From contig NZ_WTUZ01000010.1 of NCBI RefSeq assembly GCF_009882985.1, positions 620,352 to 684,351 of the forward strand: a DNA stretch of 64,000 nucleotides, written 5' to 3'. Of the stretch, positions 25,511 through 32,550 are shown piece after piece. The notes under the pieces are model-generated. The model worked only from the letters and a program-made list of their open reading frames with translations. It did not search any database and had not been told where the DNA came from. A program made the translations under genes and the position numbers. The DNA comes from Paenibacillus silvestris (GTDB taxonomy: Bacteria > Bacillota > Bacilli > Paenibacillales > NBRC-103111). How positions within the stretch are numbered: the first letter of the stretch is position 1; every line of letters starts with the position of its first letter.

Positions 25511-26610
25511 AAAAATGGCTCATCATCCTTTTGCTCTTATGCCTATTCCTGTGCCTGTGCGGAGGTTGCGGCTTCAAGGATATTGACAAACGATTTTTCG
25601 TTGTTTCCATCGGGATTGATAAATCTGAAAAAAAAGATATGAAATATCGGATTTCCCTCAAATTAGCCGTCCCTGGGAGCAGCCTCGATTATAGTTCTGC
25701 ACAATACGAATTGATTACACAGGATGCCAACTCCATCACCGAAGGTGTTCGACTATTGAAGTCTAAGGTCGATAAAGAACTGGATTTCGGTCATGCAAAA
25801 ATCATTATTTTTGGCTATTCGTTTTTGAAGGAAAATGGGATCAACGAGTTAGACTGGCTCAATCGTCGCAGAGATATCCAACTCGTGTCCTGGGTTGCTG
25901 TTGGACAACCTTCAGCAGAAGCTGTATTGGGAACAAAAATTTCTCATGAGAGGATGCCTGGCAACTCCTTGCTGCTAAGCTTTGGTAAGACGGGGGTAGA
26001 ATCGGGTTATGTGGTATCTGAGTACTTATTCAACTTTTATCGCAAAAAAAAAGAACTAGGATTAGATCCCATTCTCCCTATTGTGGAATCGGCTAATAAC
26101 CATTTTACCATTAACACTGCGGTCGTTTTTGATAAGAAGAACCCTAGGCTCACACTTAACCCGAGTGAAACCAGGCTCTTTAATATCATGAAGGCGAGTA
26201 TAAATAAAGTTGAAATTGGAGCGCCCTATCAGGGTTCGAAATTTTTCGTTTCGGTGGATAATATTAATTCAAATTACCATATTCGCACTCCCAAGAATGG
26301 CCCGGCCTATGTGGATATGCATATTAAAATGAGAGGTGTCATTGAAGAATCGGCATTAGGCTCCCTCGAAATCGAACATCTCCCCCAATATGAAGCAGCA
26401 ATTTGCCAACACATTCAAGAAAAAATAGTCCTGCTTTTGAAAAAATTACGAGACAACAAGCTGGATCCTCTCGCCTTCGGACTGAAGTATCGATCACATC
26501 ACTTTGGAACGGTCGAAGAGGAATGGCGTACATGGCAAGCTCTCTATCCCGAATTGGAGTTCCGTGTAGGAGTTGAAATGAAGCTCGAAGGAGTTGGCGT
26601 GATCAAATAA
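25507..26610 (+). CDS. spore germinant receptor subunit C lipoprotein (Ger(x)C family)
   Basis: A 367-residue lipoprotein. The signal peptide ends at a cysteine cluster (LCLCGGCG) compatible with lipobox processing. The mature part begins with DIDKRFFVVSIGIDK, equivalent to the RxFVxxxGID motif of GerC proteins, and includes the domain-1 HAKIIIFG strand and the C-terminal helical-beta domain. GTG start overlapping subunit B. It completes the A-B-C receptor, so this operon alone could encode a functional receptor. Confidence 0.92.
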   Translation: MKKWLIILLLLCLFLCLCGGCGFKDIDKRFFVVSIGIDKSEKKDMKYRISLKLAVPGSSLDYSSAQYELITQDANSITEGVRLLKSKVDKELDFGHAKIIIFGYSFLKENGINELDWLNRRRDIQLVSWVAVGQPSAEAVLGTKISHERMPGNSLLLSFGKTGVESGYVVSEYLFNFYRKKKELGLDPILPIVESANNHFTINTAVVFDKKNPRLTLNPSETRLFNIMKASINKVEIGAPYQGSKFFVSVDNINSNYHIRTPKNGPAYVDMHIKMRGVIEESALGSLEIEHLPQYEAAICQHIQEKIVLLLKKLRDNKLDPLAFGLKYRSHHFGTVEEEWRTWQALYPELEFRVGVEMKLEGVGVIK

Positions 26611-26732
26611 TGATCGGCTTTGCGAGACTCTTCCACCTTGCCTGCATTGCCTTGGTCAGACATCCATTTACGCAATTGATCAGGCTGAATTCCGAGTTGA
26701 TTCATCAGATGATGAATATCTATCTCTCTCAT
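26544..26732 (-). CDS. possible small protein antisense to the gerC 3' end
   Basis: A 62-residue frame whose first half looks like a short helix-turn-helix (HHLMNQLGIQPDQLRKWM) with codon use like the neighbours. The last 22 codons run antisense to the end of the subunit C gene, which is unusual for a real gene. The ribosome binding site is weak (GGGGTG). Either a genuine small protein with a late stop or a decayed one. No function assigned. Confidence 0.4.
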   Translation of the reverse strand: MREIDIHHLMNQLGIQPDQLRKWMSDQGNAGKVEESRKADHYLITPTPSSFISTPTRNSNSG

Positions 26733-26898
26733 ACACTACACCCCATCTATGGTTTGTCTCTTTCTGTATAACTCTTCTTTACTTTATCGGTCAGACTCGA
26801 TTATGTAAATAAGTGCATATTGTCGAATCGCCTAAAGAATCGATAAAACGTATCACCGAAAAAACAAATTAAAAAGGTTGTATTTCGACAAAAAGAAG

Positions 26899-26948
26899 AA
26901 AAGGATCTCCCGAAAGTCATTTAATGATTTAGGGAGAGCCTTTTTTTT
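26899..26948. terminator. terminator hairpin, copy 1 of a related pair
   Basis: GGATCTCCC pairs imperfectly with GGGAGAGCC, with AAGTCATT/AATGATTT inside, and A- and T-runs outside. It closes the germinant receptor operon. A near-copy lies at 27101. The gap 26733-26898 shows no gene. Confidence 0.7.
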
Positions 26949-27193
26949 GAACTTTTGAGTCAGCACCACCTTAGTTGAACGGGAATTACTACCGCTAAAT
27001 CGCCTAATAACTCAGCTACAGGCAGGAATACATGGAATTTCTCCTGTTCATGCGGACGATTGACGGGAGTTTTTCCCTGTATTCTATTCGGCTCCATAAA
27101 AAAGAGGCGATCCCAAGTCATCCAATGACTTAGGGAGCGCCTTTTTTTGAACTTGTTGGGATAGCCTCTATACTTGGGTGATGACATCTTCAA
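26949..27193. other. intergenic stretch without convincing gene
   Basis: Between the two related hairpins lies sequence with several short inverted words (ACGGGAATTACTACCG; GACGGGAGTTTTTCCCTG). A minus-strand frame covers 26960-27193 but reads through both the repeat words and the hairpin and has no protein-like features. It looks like a decayed or dispersed intergenic element rather than a gene. Confidence 0.35.
27101..27148. terminator. terminator hairpin, copy 2 of a related pair
   Basis: GGCGATCCC pairs with GGGAGCGCC around AAGTCATCCAATGACTT, flanked by A- and T-runs. It would terminate the minus-strand gene at 27194-27745. Confidence 0.75.
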
Positions 27194-27745
27194 TTACTGC
27201 AGCTGTCCGCTCGAGGATGCTTTGGATGATACAAATTCGCTTGCCCAATCGACCATGCCGTTCATTAATGTCAGAATCAAGTTGACAGCGTCCTTCTCTG
27301 TTAATGTGCCATTGTTAGATTGGCTGCTGACATATTGGGATGTTTTTTGTTCAAGCTTTTCAACCAAATCCTTAATTTTCAATAATTCATTGGCTAAGTC
27401 TGAGACTTGTTGGCCGCTGGCACCGTTTTGTCCGGCTTGCTGACCCTGTCCCTGTCCTTGTCCTTGTCCTTGTCCTTGGCCTTGGCCTTGATTCTGAGCT
27501 TGGCCCTGATCTTGTCCTTGGCCCTGACCTTGGCTCTGAGCTTGATCCTGACTTTGTGCTGGATCTTCTCCCTGCGCTTGCTGTTGACCAGAGTCCGAAG
27601 CTTGCTGCTGCTGATTTTGGCCACCTTGCGAGTTCTGGGATCCGCCTAACAACATTTTCTTTACTTGTTCGAGCTCAATTAACACCAAATCATTTTGCTT
27701 GGTGAGTTCATCCATTTGCAGCTTGAGATCCTGTGTTTTGATCAT
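27194..27745 (-). CDS. Gln/Gly-rich low-complexity protein
   Basis: A 183-residue protein in three parts. Residues 1-32 are a charged helix with heptad spacing (LKLQMDELTKQNDLVLIELE). Residues 35-110 are almost entirely Q, G, S, D and A in QGQGQDQG-type dipeptide repeats. Residues 111-183 are a second helical region (ANELLKIKDLVEKLEQKTS). No signal peptide. It follows the germinant receptor operon on the opposite strand, and a spore-associated or coat-matrix role is conceivable but only from context. The CAAGGA(C)-type repeat DNA may vary in length between strains. Confidence 0.72.
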   Translation of the reverse strand: MIKTQDLKLQMDELTKQNDLVLIELEQVKKMLLGGSQNSQGGQNQQQQASDSGQQQAQGEDPAQSQDQAQSQGQGQGQDQGQAQNQGQGQGQGQGQGQGQGQQAGQNGASGQQVSDLANELLKIKDLVEKLEQKTSQYVSSQSNNGTLTEKDAVNLILTLMNGMVDWASEFVSSKASSSGQLQ

Positions 27746-27767
27746 GTTGTCAAGATTGCTCCTTCCT

Positions 27768-28316
27768 TTATTTCACGGCACCGCAGGCGATTCGTTTACC
27801 AGAATTACCGGATGGATCTGTCTTCAGATCATCAGCTTTCTCATGAATGACGAGTGAAGTTCCTCCTGGCTTAAATAACGAATTCGGTTTGTCAGGAAGC
27901 AGCACCACGGATTTGGTCACCGTACTCAAACGGCCATTTCCTTGCTCATCCACAACCAGATTAGGAAGATCCCCTGCATGAACACCTTTGGGATTAAGAA
28001 AACCATGCTCTTTATGCATCGGATTAAGATGTGCACCTGCCGAGTCAAAGGTCGGCGCATCGCAAGCGGATTTTTCATGAATATGAAAACCATGGGCACC
28101 AGGCGTTAGACCGCTTACTTGAAGATCAATTTGTACCCCATCTGGAACTGCTGCCAATTGCGCCTTCCCAACCGCTTGTCCACTTGCTCCAATTAATGTA
28201 ACCTGTAGAGGCGGCGAGGAGTCGGATTCTGCTGTCGCTGTGCTTTTCACGCTCTGACAGCCAGTAAGCACGAGCAGTCCCAAGCTCACAGTCACAACAA
28301 TTTTTAATGATTTCAT
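27768..28316 (-). CDS. sodC: Cu/Zn superoxide dismutase lipoprotein
   Basis: A 182-residue SodC. A lipobox signal (LGLLVLTGC) anchors it outside the membrane. All metal ligands are present: the pair in GFHIHE, His in GAHLNP, the bridging His in KEHG, His and Asp in GVHAGD, and the last His in VIHEKADD. The two disulfide cysteines are also seen (SACDAP and IACG). Bacillus YojM lacks a copper ligand, so this one is more likely to be catalytically active. Predicted role: dismutation of superoxide at the cell surface. Confidence 0.95.
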   Translation of the reverse strand: MKSLKIVVTVSLGLLVLTGCQSVKSTATAESDSSPPLQVTLIGASGQAVGKAQLAAVPDGVQIDLQVSGLTPGAHGFHIHEKSACDAPTFDSAGAHLNPMHKEHGFLNPKGVHAGDLPNLVVDEQGNGRLSTVTKSVVLLPDKPNSLFKPGGTSLVIHEKADDLKTDPSGNSGKRIACGAVK

Positions 28317-28433
28317 AACAGTTTGTCCTCCCGAAAACTTAGCATTTTACATAATCTACCCTTAGGATGCACAACTGACTTCTGCTGTAACCGTATGACA
28401 AGAATAAAATTTTCATATTTGTTCAGAAATAGT

Positions 28434-28462
28434 AAAAAGCCCGCAATCATTCGATCGCAGGC
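28434..28462 (-). terminator. terminator after 28483-28809
   Basis: GCCTGCGATCGAATGATTGCGGGC on the minus strand, flanked by a T-run, downstream of the stop at 28483. Confidence 0.7.
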
Positions 28463-28482
28463 ATTTCATCATTTATTTCCCC

Positions 28483-28809
28483 TTATAAAATGGTCATCAA
28501 TTTGGCTATGATTTGAAGATTCTCAAGTTTACGCTTGTAGAAATGGAACTCTACCTTCGTATGCTCTACCGCATCTTCCATTCGTAATACTTGTTGCTGC
28601 AAATCTTTCGTGTAAGGCCACATTTCAGCTTGGCGCTGTTGCTCATTTTTCCCCGTGACCACGCCATCGCCAATAACCTCACATTCCTTCGCCAATAGTT
28701 CGTGCTTGGCCCAGCTTAGCTCAGATACCGCATCTACATAGATAGCTTCAGCTTGTTTGAGCAGCTCAGGTACTAACTGTAATTCCAAAATAACATCCGA
28801 CCGGTTCAT
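28483..28809 (-). CDS. uncharacterised coiled-coil protein
   Basis: A 108-residue all-helical protein without signal peptide or membrane segment. The pattern is two long amphipathic helices (ILELQLVPELLKQAEAIYV and LRMEDAVEHTKVEFHFY) joined by a GDGVVTGKN turn. I start at ATG 28809 after a strong GGAGGAG. I do not recognise the family; the layout suggests a small structural or regulatory coiled coil. Monocistronic. Confidence 0.7.
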   Translation of the reverse strand: MNRSDVILELQLVPELLKQAEAIYVDAVSELSWAKHELLAKECEVIGDGVVTGKNEQQRQAEMWPYTKDLQQQVLRMEDAVEHTKVEFHFYKRKLENLQIIAKLMTIL

Positions 28810-29118
28810 TCGGACTCCTCCTAAGAGTTTTCGTAAGAAAACTATCTTTGTAAGCATCAGCTCAGCTTATCCAATCATAAACTTTCGCTGCTTGCCTCAT
28901 GTATATTCATAGAAAAATAAAACATGCTCATTAGTGAAATCCGGCGAAAATAAGCCGTTTTTAGGTAAAAACCGTGATTTTTTGCAATCCCAGTTCAGCA
29001 GTATATGACAAACATATTAAGGTTTCATTAAATCTATTGAAAGCCCTTTCAACCTCTTGTATACCCTGATAGAAGCGGATAAAATGAGAGTATTCATAAC
29101 ATGAGGAGGTGACAATGA
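28810..29118. promoter_or_regulatory. intergenic region with promoter for the 45-residue gene
   Basis: 309 bp without another gene. A sigma-A-like promoter is visible near its end: TTGTAT (29057-29062), a 17-bp spacer and TAAAAT (29080-29085), 33 bp before the ATG at 29119. The remainder is AT-rich and shows no further structure that I trust. Confidence 0.5.
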
Positions 29119-29256
29119 ATGAGCCAAGAGGAAGAAGTTGTATCCCAAAACGAAGAAGAAATCGCTGAAGAGTCCACAGAAGAAGTGGTGAACGAAGAGG
29201 CGGCTGAAGAAGTTGTAGAGGCTATTGAAGAAGCTGCTGCATCTGAAGAGGAATAA
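29119..29256 (+). CDS. small glutamate-rich acidic protein (45 residues)
   Basis: The ATG at 29119 follows a perfect AGGAGGTGA with 6-bp spacing and opens a 45-codon frame of which 20 codons are Glu. It reads as repeated EEVV/EEAA units, forming one amphipathic or extended acidic helix with no Lys or Arg. It has its own promoter and a terminator directly after the stop. It lies among spore genes (gerABC upstream, an SASP 140 bp downstream), so a spore or cation/DNA-mimic role is possible, but nothing in the sequence proves it. Confidence 0.75.
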   Translation: MSQEEEVVSQNEEEIAEESTEEVVNEEAAEEVVEAIEEAAASEEE

Positions 29257-29280
29257 TTGCTCCTTATTTATAATAAATCC

Positions 29281-29308
29281 TCCCTCAGTCAACTGGCTGG
29301 GGGTTTAT
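29281..29308 (+). terminator. terminator after the acidic small protein
   Basis: CCCTCAGTC pairs with GGCTGGGGG through G-U pairs, followed by a T-rich tract. Confidence 0.6.
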
Positions 29309-29398
29309 TGATTTTATAGATATTTTATATTTTGTAAGTATAAATTTTCTGAACATTCAAATAATACTTGTGTACCATAAAAAAGGAGATGATTTTGG

Positions 29399-29608
29399 AT
29401 GGCTAGTAACAACACTTTGGTCGTACAACAAGCAAAAGCAGCACTAGATCAACTGAAGTTTGAAGTCGCTCAGGAAATTGGTGTCCCTCTCTCCCCTTCT
29501 GGCTACAACGGTAATTTGGCAACTCGTGATGCTGGCGCGATCGGCGGAAACATCACGAAGCGTTTGGTACAAATCGCTGAACAACAACTTTCCAGCTTTA
29601 AACGTTAA
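29399..29608 (+). CDS. alpha/beta-type small acid-soluble spore protein
   Basis: A 69-residue SASP that coats and protects DNA in the spore core. The hallmarks are the N-terminal LVVQQAKAALDQLKFEVAQE with the germination-protease cleavage region, and the DNA-binding GAIGGNITKRLVQIAEQQL. Length matches the family. A strong AAAAGGAGATGAT precedes it and a clear terminator follows. Expected to be made in the forespore under sigma-G; I could not identify a convincing sigma-G promoter. Confidence 0.97.
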   Translation: MASNNTLVVQQAKAALDQLKFEVAQEIGVPLSPSGYNGNLATRDAGAIGGNITKRLVQIAEQQLSSFKR

Positions 29609-29632
29609 TTTTCTGATGTAAAAGCAAACTCC

Positions 29633-29684
29633 AAAAGACTGATTTCACTCGATCCTCCTTAGAGTGACCATCAGTCTTTTTTCT
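29633..29684 (+). terminator. terminator of the SASP gene
   Basis: AAAAGACTGATTTCACTC pairs with GAGTGACCATCAGTCTTTT, followed by further T residues. Confidence 0.85.
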
Positions 29685-29805
29685 TTTTCTTCAATATTGT
29701 CATCTGTTCCTTTGATATCCTCACGACTTTTAACTCGCATATTCTCTTCAGATTACCTCTTTAGTATGATGGCTTTATCCCTTACATACAAAAGGAGTGG
29801 TAACC

Positions 29806-30099
29806 ATGACTGACCCACAATACGAAATTTTCCGTGATCCGTACCGCATGCTTATTCTATTGGCTACATTAGTTAGCGAACAAAAAGGTGAAACAACGCT
29901 GCAGTTTGACAACGTGCCTTATTACGAGAATGACACCTTCCTCATTCAGCACGACAAATTTGTATACAAAAAAGCGCAAACTGAAATCACCTGGTTTCAA
30001 TTCCTAGGAAGAGACATTGCCTGCAATAAAGACTATACCCGTGAGGAATATAACAAAATGTTCGTGGATTGCCTGGCTTCCCTTTACAACATTACTTAG
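29806..30099 (+). CDS. uncharacterised small protein (97 residues)
   Basis: A soluble protein with no signal peptide. It starts TDPQYEIFRDPYRMLILLATL and includes LQFDNVPYYENDTFLIQHDKF, a mixed alpha/beta pattern. I start at ATG 29806 since AAAGGAG is 8 bp away; the GTG at 29797 overlaps that site. I do not recognise a family. It has its own terminator, so it is a single-gene unit. Confidence 0.7.
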   Translation: MTDPQYEIFRDPYRMLILLATLVSEQKGETTLQFDNVPYYENDTFLIQHDKFVYKKAQTEITWFQFLGRDIACNKDYTREEYNKMFVDCLASLYNIT

Positions 30100-30114
30100 T
30101 TCATGCAAAAAATG

Positions 30115-30159
30115 AAAAGCGCTGTTTAGATGGATGACCCCACCTACACAGCGCTTTTT
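30115..30159. terminator. bidirectional terminator
   Basis: AAAAGCGCTGT pairs with ACAGCGCTTTTT; A- and T-runs on both sides serve the convergent small genes. Confidence 0.85.
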
Positions 30160-30167
30160 GTCATGAG

Positions 30168-30362
30168 TTACTTCTTTTTCACTTCTTCTACAAATACATC
30201 GCTTGCATCACGATTACTTCCAAGCTCAAGAATCGTATATTTCTTTTCGCCAATCATAATCACATCTTCCACTTCAGGAAGCGGATCACCCAAATATACG
30301 GTACCTAGATACACATTACTGCTCTTCAAACGCAAATTCCATCGATGTTGCTGCTTTGTCAT
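30168..30362 (-). CDS. uncharacterised small protein (64 residues)
   Basis: A short beta-rich protein (LKSSNVYLGTVYLGDPLPE, then VIMIGEKKYTILELGS) with a charged C-terminus EEVKKK. The start ATG at 30362 follows GGGAGGAAC. It may be an SH3-like barrel from its strand pattern; I do not recognise it. Confidence 0.65.
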   Translation of the reverse strand: MTKQQHRWNLRLKSSNVYLGTVYLGDPLPEVEDVIMIGEKKYTILELGSNRDASDVFVEEVKKK

Positions 30363-30489
30363 GCCTGTTCCTCCCAAACTCTAATGACACCAAGTTACCA
30401 TAAATTCCGCTAATATGAAAGTCCTATATCAAAGCGACTACTTTTTTGATATATTAGTGACATGATTGAGCAGAAAGGTTGACAAATCC

Positions 30490-30657
30490 ATGACAACGCA
30501 AGGCGTAACTAACGATGAGCTATCCATGCTTCTGGGTAAAGGTCATATAACAACTTTAGAAACTTCATCTAGTGAATATTCCTTCATGCCCAGGTCCAAA
30601 AAGAAGCGTAAAACTTACCATATTCTCTCAAAGCTTTTTCGATTTTGGAGGAGCTAA
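30490..30657 (+). CDS. possible small basic protein
   Basis: A 55-codon frame from ATG 30490, 12 bp after GAAAGG. The C-terminal third is strongly basic (RSKKKRKTYHILSKLFRFW). It ends shortly before the tRNA-Val promoter. Weak ribosome binding site and no recognised family; it may be spurious. Confidence 0.3.
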   Translation: MTTQGVTNDELSMLLGKGHITTLETSSSEYSFMPRSKKKRKTYHILSKLFRFWRS

Positions 30658-30684
30658 TCGTTTACAAAATAACCATCATATGTA

Positions 30685-30713
30685 TTGACACACTTAAAAA
30701 TTCTTGGTATATT
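30685..30713 (+). promoter_or_regulatory. promoter of tRNA-Val
   Basis: TTGACA (30685-30690), a 17-bp spacer and TATATT (30708-30713), 22 bp before the tRNA. The consensus -35 supports a strong stable-RNA promoter. Confidence 0.75.
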
Positions 30714-30734
30714 ACTAATTGTCTTCACAAAAAC

Positions 30735-30807
30735 GACTTGTTAGCTCAGCTGGGAGAGCACTATCTTGACAGGGTAGGGGTCAGTGGTTCGAGCCCACTA
30801 CAGGTCA
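30735..30807 (+). tRNA. tRNA-Val (anticodon GAC)
   Basis: A complete cloverleaf can be drawn: acceptor GACTTGT/ACAGGTC with one G-U pair, D-stem GCTC/GAGC, anticodon stem CTATC/GGTAG around TTGACAG, and T-arm AGTGG-TTCGAGC-CCACT. The anticodon GAC reads valine GUC/GUU codons. The 3' CCA is not encoded. It is a solitary tRNA, followed by a terminator and then an AT-rich accessory stretch, a usual integration context for mobile DNA. Confidence 0.9.
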
Positions 30808-30820
30808 TATATAACAGAAT

Positions 30821-30850
30821 CCCGCATAGCCCTGTGCTATGCGGGTTTTG
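30821..30850 (+). terminator. terminator of tRNA-Val
   Basis: CCCGCATAGC pairs perfectly with GCTATGCGGG, then TTTTG. Confidence 0.9.
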
Positions 30851-31127
30851 TTTATTAGTACAGTCTTCAAAAAGTGCATGTATTATTTTGTTTTTTTATT
30901 ACTTGGGTACGCATTGGGTACCAAATACTTTATCATAGTTCAAAATACGTCGTGAAATAATTACTGTAACTTCATTTACAAACTAAAATATCGAACAATA
31001 AGCCATAGGTATTCACCCTTGAACTTATTGTTCTAGGAACATAAAGAATTTGACTGGAGCCTTTGATTTAATAATTGAAGAATGGTTAGCTTTTGAAAAA
31101 TAAGTTTTAGACTGATCTATTAAAAGA
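30851..31127. other. AT-rich gap after tRNA-Val, no gene seen
   Basis: This stretch holds only short inverted words (GAACAATAAG / CTTATTGTTC around 30992-31035) and no plausible coding frame. It marks the edge of the accessory region. Confidence 0.5.
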
Positions 31128-31180
31128 AACAGCGGCAGAACAAGACTTCAAAAATAAAGTCTTAGACTGCCGCTGTTGTT
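31128..31180 (-). terminator. hairpin of accessory module 1
   Basis: AACAGCGGCAG pairs with CTGCCGCTGTT, with a second internal stem AAGACTT/AAGTCTT. On the minus strand it lies about 40 bp after the gene at 31223-31576, beyond the CTAACG repeat. Confidence 0.75.
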
Positions 31181-31183
31181 ATT

Positions 31184-31210
31184 CAACTAACGTTTCTCGT
31201 TAGCGTAACA
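31184..31210 (-). repeat. CTAACGAGAAA-type repeat, copy 1
   Basis: On the minus strand GCTAACGAGAAACGTTAG, an inverted repeat CTAACG/CGTTAG with a 5-base centre, directly after the stop of 31223-31576. Related copies are at 31838 and 32524. Confidence 0.6.
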
Positions 31211-31222
31211 TAAAAGCCATCT

Positions 31223-31576
31223 CTATTCAGTTTTAGGGTTTGTAAATAAACCGATAATTTCTATAATCCCTGCTTCAGCAACACGTCTTGGTCCCTCCAT
31301 GAAATATCCTTTAAGACCTACTTTAATATCATGAATATGTCTTTCCTCTCGCGCTTTAGGAAACATTATCCACATTCTGGCGGTGCCTGATTCTAATACA
31401 GAACGTGTCTCATTAATAATTATGTCTCCGTTCTCATCTTCGAACTCAGGGTGGATGACTCTCAACTCAATCCCTGTCTCTAAAAAATCCCCTTCTAAAG
31501 CAAAATCACTTCTATATCCTTGTCTAGGAAGTATTTTCCTACCTCCTTCTTCTTGCGTAAAAAATCTACTCTTCAC
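31223..31576 (-). CDS. stand-alone EF-Tu domain III-like protein
   Basis: A 117-residue protein that lines up with the third domain of elongation factor Tu: EEGGRKILPRQGYRSDF matches the EEGGRxxPxxxxYRPQF segment, and the C-terminal GPRRVAEAGIIEIIG matches GGRTVGAGVVTKI. The GTPase domain is absent. Single-domain relatives occur in Bacillota; role unknown, possibly binding EF-Ts, tRNA or another translation partner. AT-rich, single gene, in an array of orphan genes after tRNA-Val. Confidence 0.72.
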   Translation of the reverse strand: MKSRFFTQEEGGRKILPRQGYRSDFALEGDFLETGIELRVIHPEFEDENGDIIINETRSVLESGTARMWIMFPKAREERHIHDIKVGLKGYFMEGPRRVAEAGIIEIIGLFTNPKTE

Positions 31577-31714
31577 TTAAAATCAGGTGGAAATCGGCAA
31601 TTTACTTCATTTGATATCCACAAGTGTGTACCCAAAAAACGTATTTATGAAGTTATTCTAAGCATTAGAATTATTCGCTTTATTTGTAACTATTCTGCCC
31701 CTTAGTTGAATAGC

Positions 31715-31752
31715 AAAAAAGAGACCCACAGCAACGGGCTGAGGGTCTCAGG
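31715..31752 (-). terminator. hairpin of accessory module 2
   Basis: GAGACCC pairs with GGGTCTC around a 15-base loop, with a T-run on the minus strand, about 145 bp after the stop at 31897. Confidence 0.65.
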
Positions 31753-31837
31753 TTTATATTTAAAAGGGGGGCAGTTTTATTATAGGCTTGATTCATTAAA
31801 GCCATATGAAAATAAGATTTCATTCTTGTTACATCTA

Positions 31838-31864
31838 CTCAAATAACGTTCTTTCGTTAGTTCA
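31838..31864 (-). repeat. CTAACGAGAAA-type repeat, copy 2
   Basis: On the minus strand ACTAACGAAAGAACGTTATTT, sharing the CTAACGA-A core and downstream AACGTTA of copy 1, 33 bp after the stop of the 31897 gene. Confidence 0.6.
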
Positions 31865-31896
31865 ACGATCAGACTATGATATCGCAGCTGTAGAGT

Positions 31897-32343
31897 TTAT
31901 GGACCGTCAAAAATCCATTTTTCCTTCTCAGTCGTTGGTGTCCCTTTGTAGAGAGAGTTATCTCCTTTGAACCATGCCATTTTCAATTTATCTTCCAAAG
32001 AGTATGTGACGATGTAGTAATCATCCTTGGGGTGTGCCTTACCTTTATCCAGATCTTTAAACGGTGTTAGACTCTTACTCGAAGATTCAATTGAAATTAC
32101 CACTGCCCCTTTATTTTTAATGTAGTTTGCAATTTCAGATCTATGTTTCTGGTCTTTAGCTATGAGTACAAACACCACAGATAAAATTAATAACACTACC
32201 ATTATTGGTGAAAGTGTCCACTGAACTCTTTCACTAAAAATAGGTTTTGATTGTTGGAAACGAAGCATTAAAAAAACACTAAACAGGATAATTATAATAA
32301 AGACAGCAACGGAAATTTTTCCGTATAAAGGTAACAAATTCAA
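31897..32343 (-). CDS. small membrane protein of unknown function
   Basis: A 148-residue protein with two membrane segments (about residues 8-28 and 46-65) and an external or cytosolic domain of about 80 residues ending in KEKWIFDGP. Sequence such as YYIVTYSLEDKLKMAWFKGD suggests a small beta domain. No family recognised. Base composition is distinctly AT-rich compared with the flanking core genes. Confidence 0.65.
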   Translation of the reverse strand: MNLLPLYGKISVAVFIIIILFSVFLMLRFQQSKPIFSERVQWTLSPIMVVLLILSVVFVLIAKDQKHRSEIANYIKNKGAVVISIESSSKSLTPFKDLDKGKAHPKDDYYIVTYSLEDKLKMAWFKGDNSLYKGTPTTEKEKWIFDGP

Positions 32344-32496
32344 TCTCTCCCGATGTTTTCATGTGTCTAAATTATACCATAGTATTAGAGTTCTAACATT
32401 TTTTTTGTTTACCTCTTCATCTAAAATTGATGTGTCTGCAGAAGAGTTTGAGCAATAACGTATTAGCGTAAACTGTCCGTTACTTTAATAATGAAA

Positions 32497-32523
32497 TAAA
32501 AAAGAGCTGCTTCAGTGCAGCTC
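32497..32523 (-). terminator. hairpin of accessory module 3
   Basis: GAGCTGC-TTCAGT-GCAGCTC with a T-run on the minus strand, downstream of the gene at 32551. Confidence 0.75.
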
Positions 32524-32549
32524 ATGCGTTATACTTTCTCGTTAGCTCA
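32524..32549 (-). repeat. CTAACGAGAAA-type repeat, copy 3
   Basis: On the minus strand GAGCTAACGAGAAAGTATAACGC, immediately after the stop of the 32551 gene. It shares GCTAACGAGAAA with copy 1. A weaker fourth copy (CTAACGGGCAGTTATC) is at 33155-33175. Confidence 0.6.
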
Positions 32550-32550
32550 G

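Larger units (their letters stand above)
31577..31896. other. intergenic stretch between accessory modules
   Basis: 320 bp without a gene. It contains the hairpin at 31715 and repeat copy 2 at 31838, which both belong to the module whose gene is at 31897-32343. The remainder is AT-rich. Confidence 0.5.

Noticed and set aside
26960-27193. A 77-codon minus-strand gene between two hairpins
   Set aside because: It reads through a terminator hairpin and repeat words and shows no protein-like pattern.
27407-27649. Leu/Ser-repeat frame antisense to the QG-rich gene
   Set aside because: It is merely the complement of the repeat DNA, without ribosome binding site.
30645-30938. A 97-codon plus-strand frame
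   Set aside because: It runs straight through the tRNA-Val cloverleaf and its terminator; the middle of its translation is the usual false reading of a tRNA.
31184-32549. Possible CRISPR or canonical attC array
   Set aside because: Only three or four diverged copies with whole genes between them, no spacers, no cas or integrase gene, and no standard R'/R'' attC boxes.
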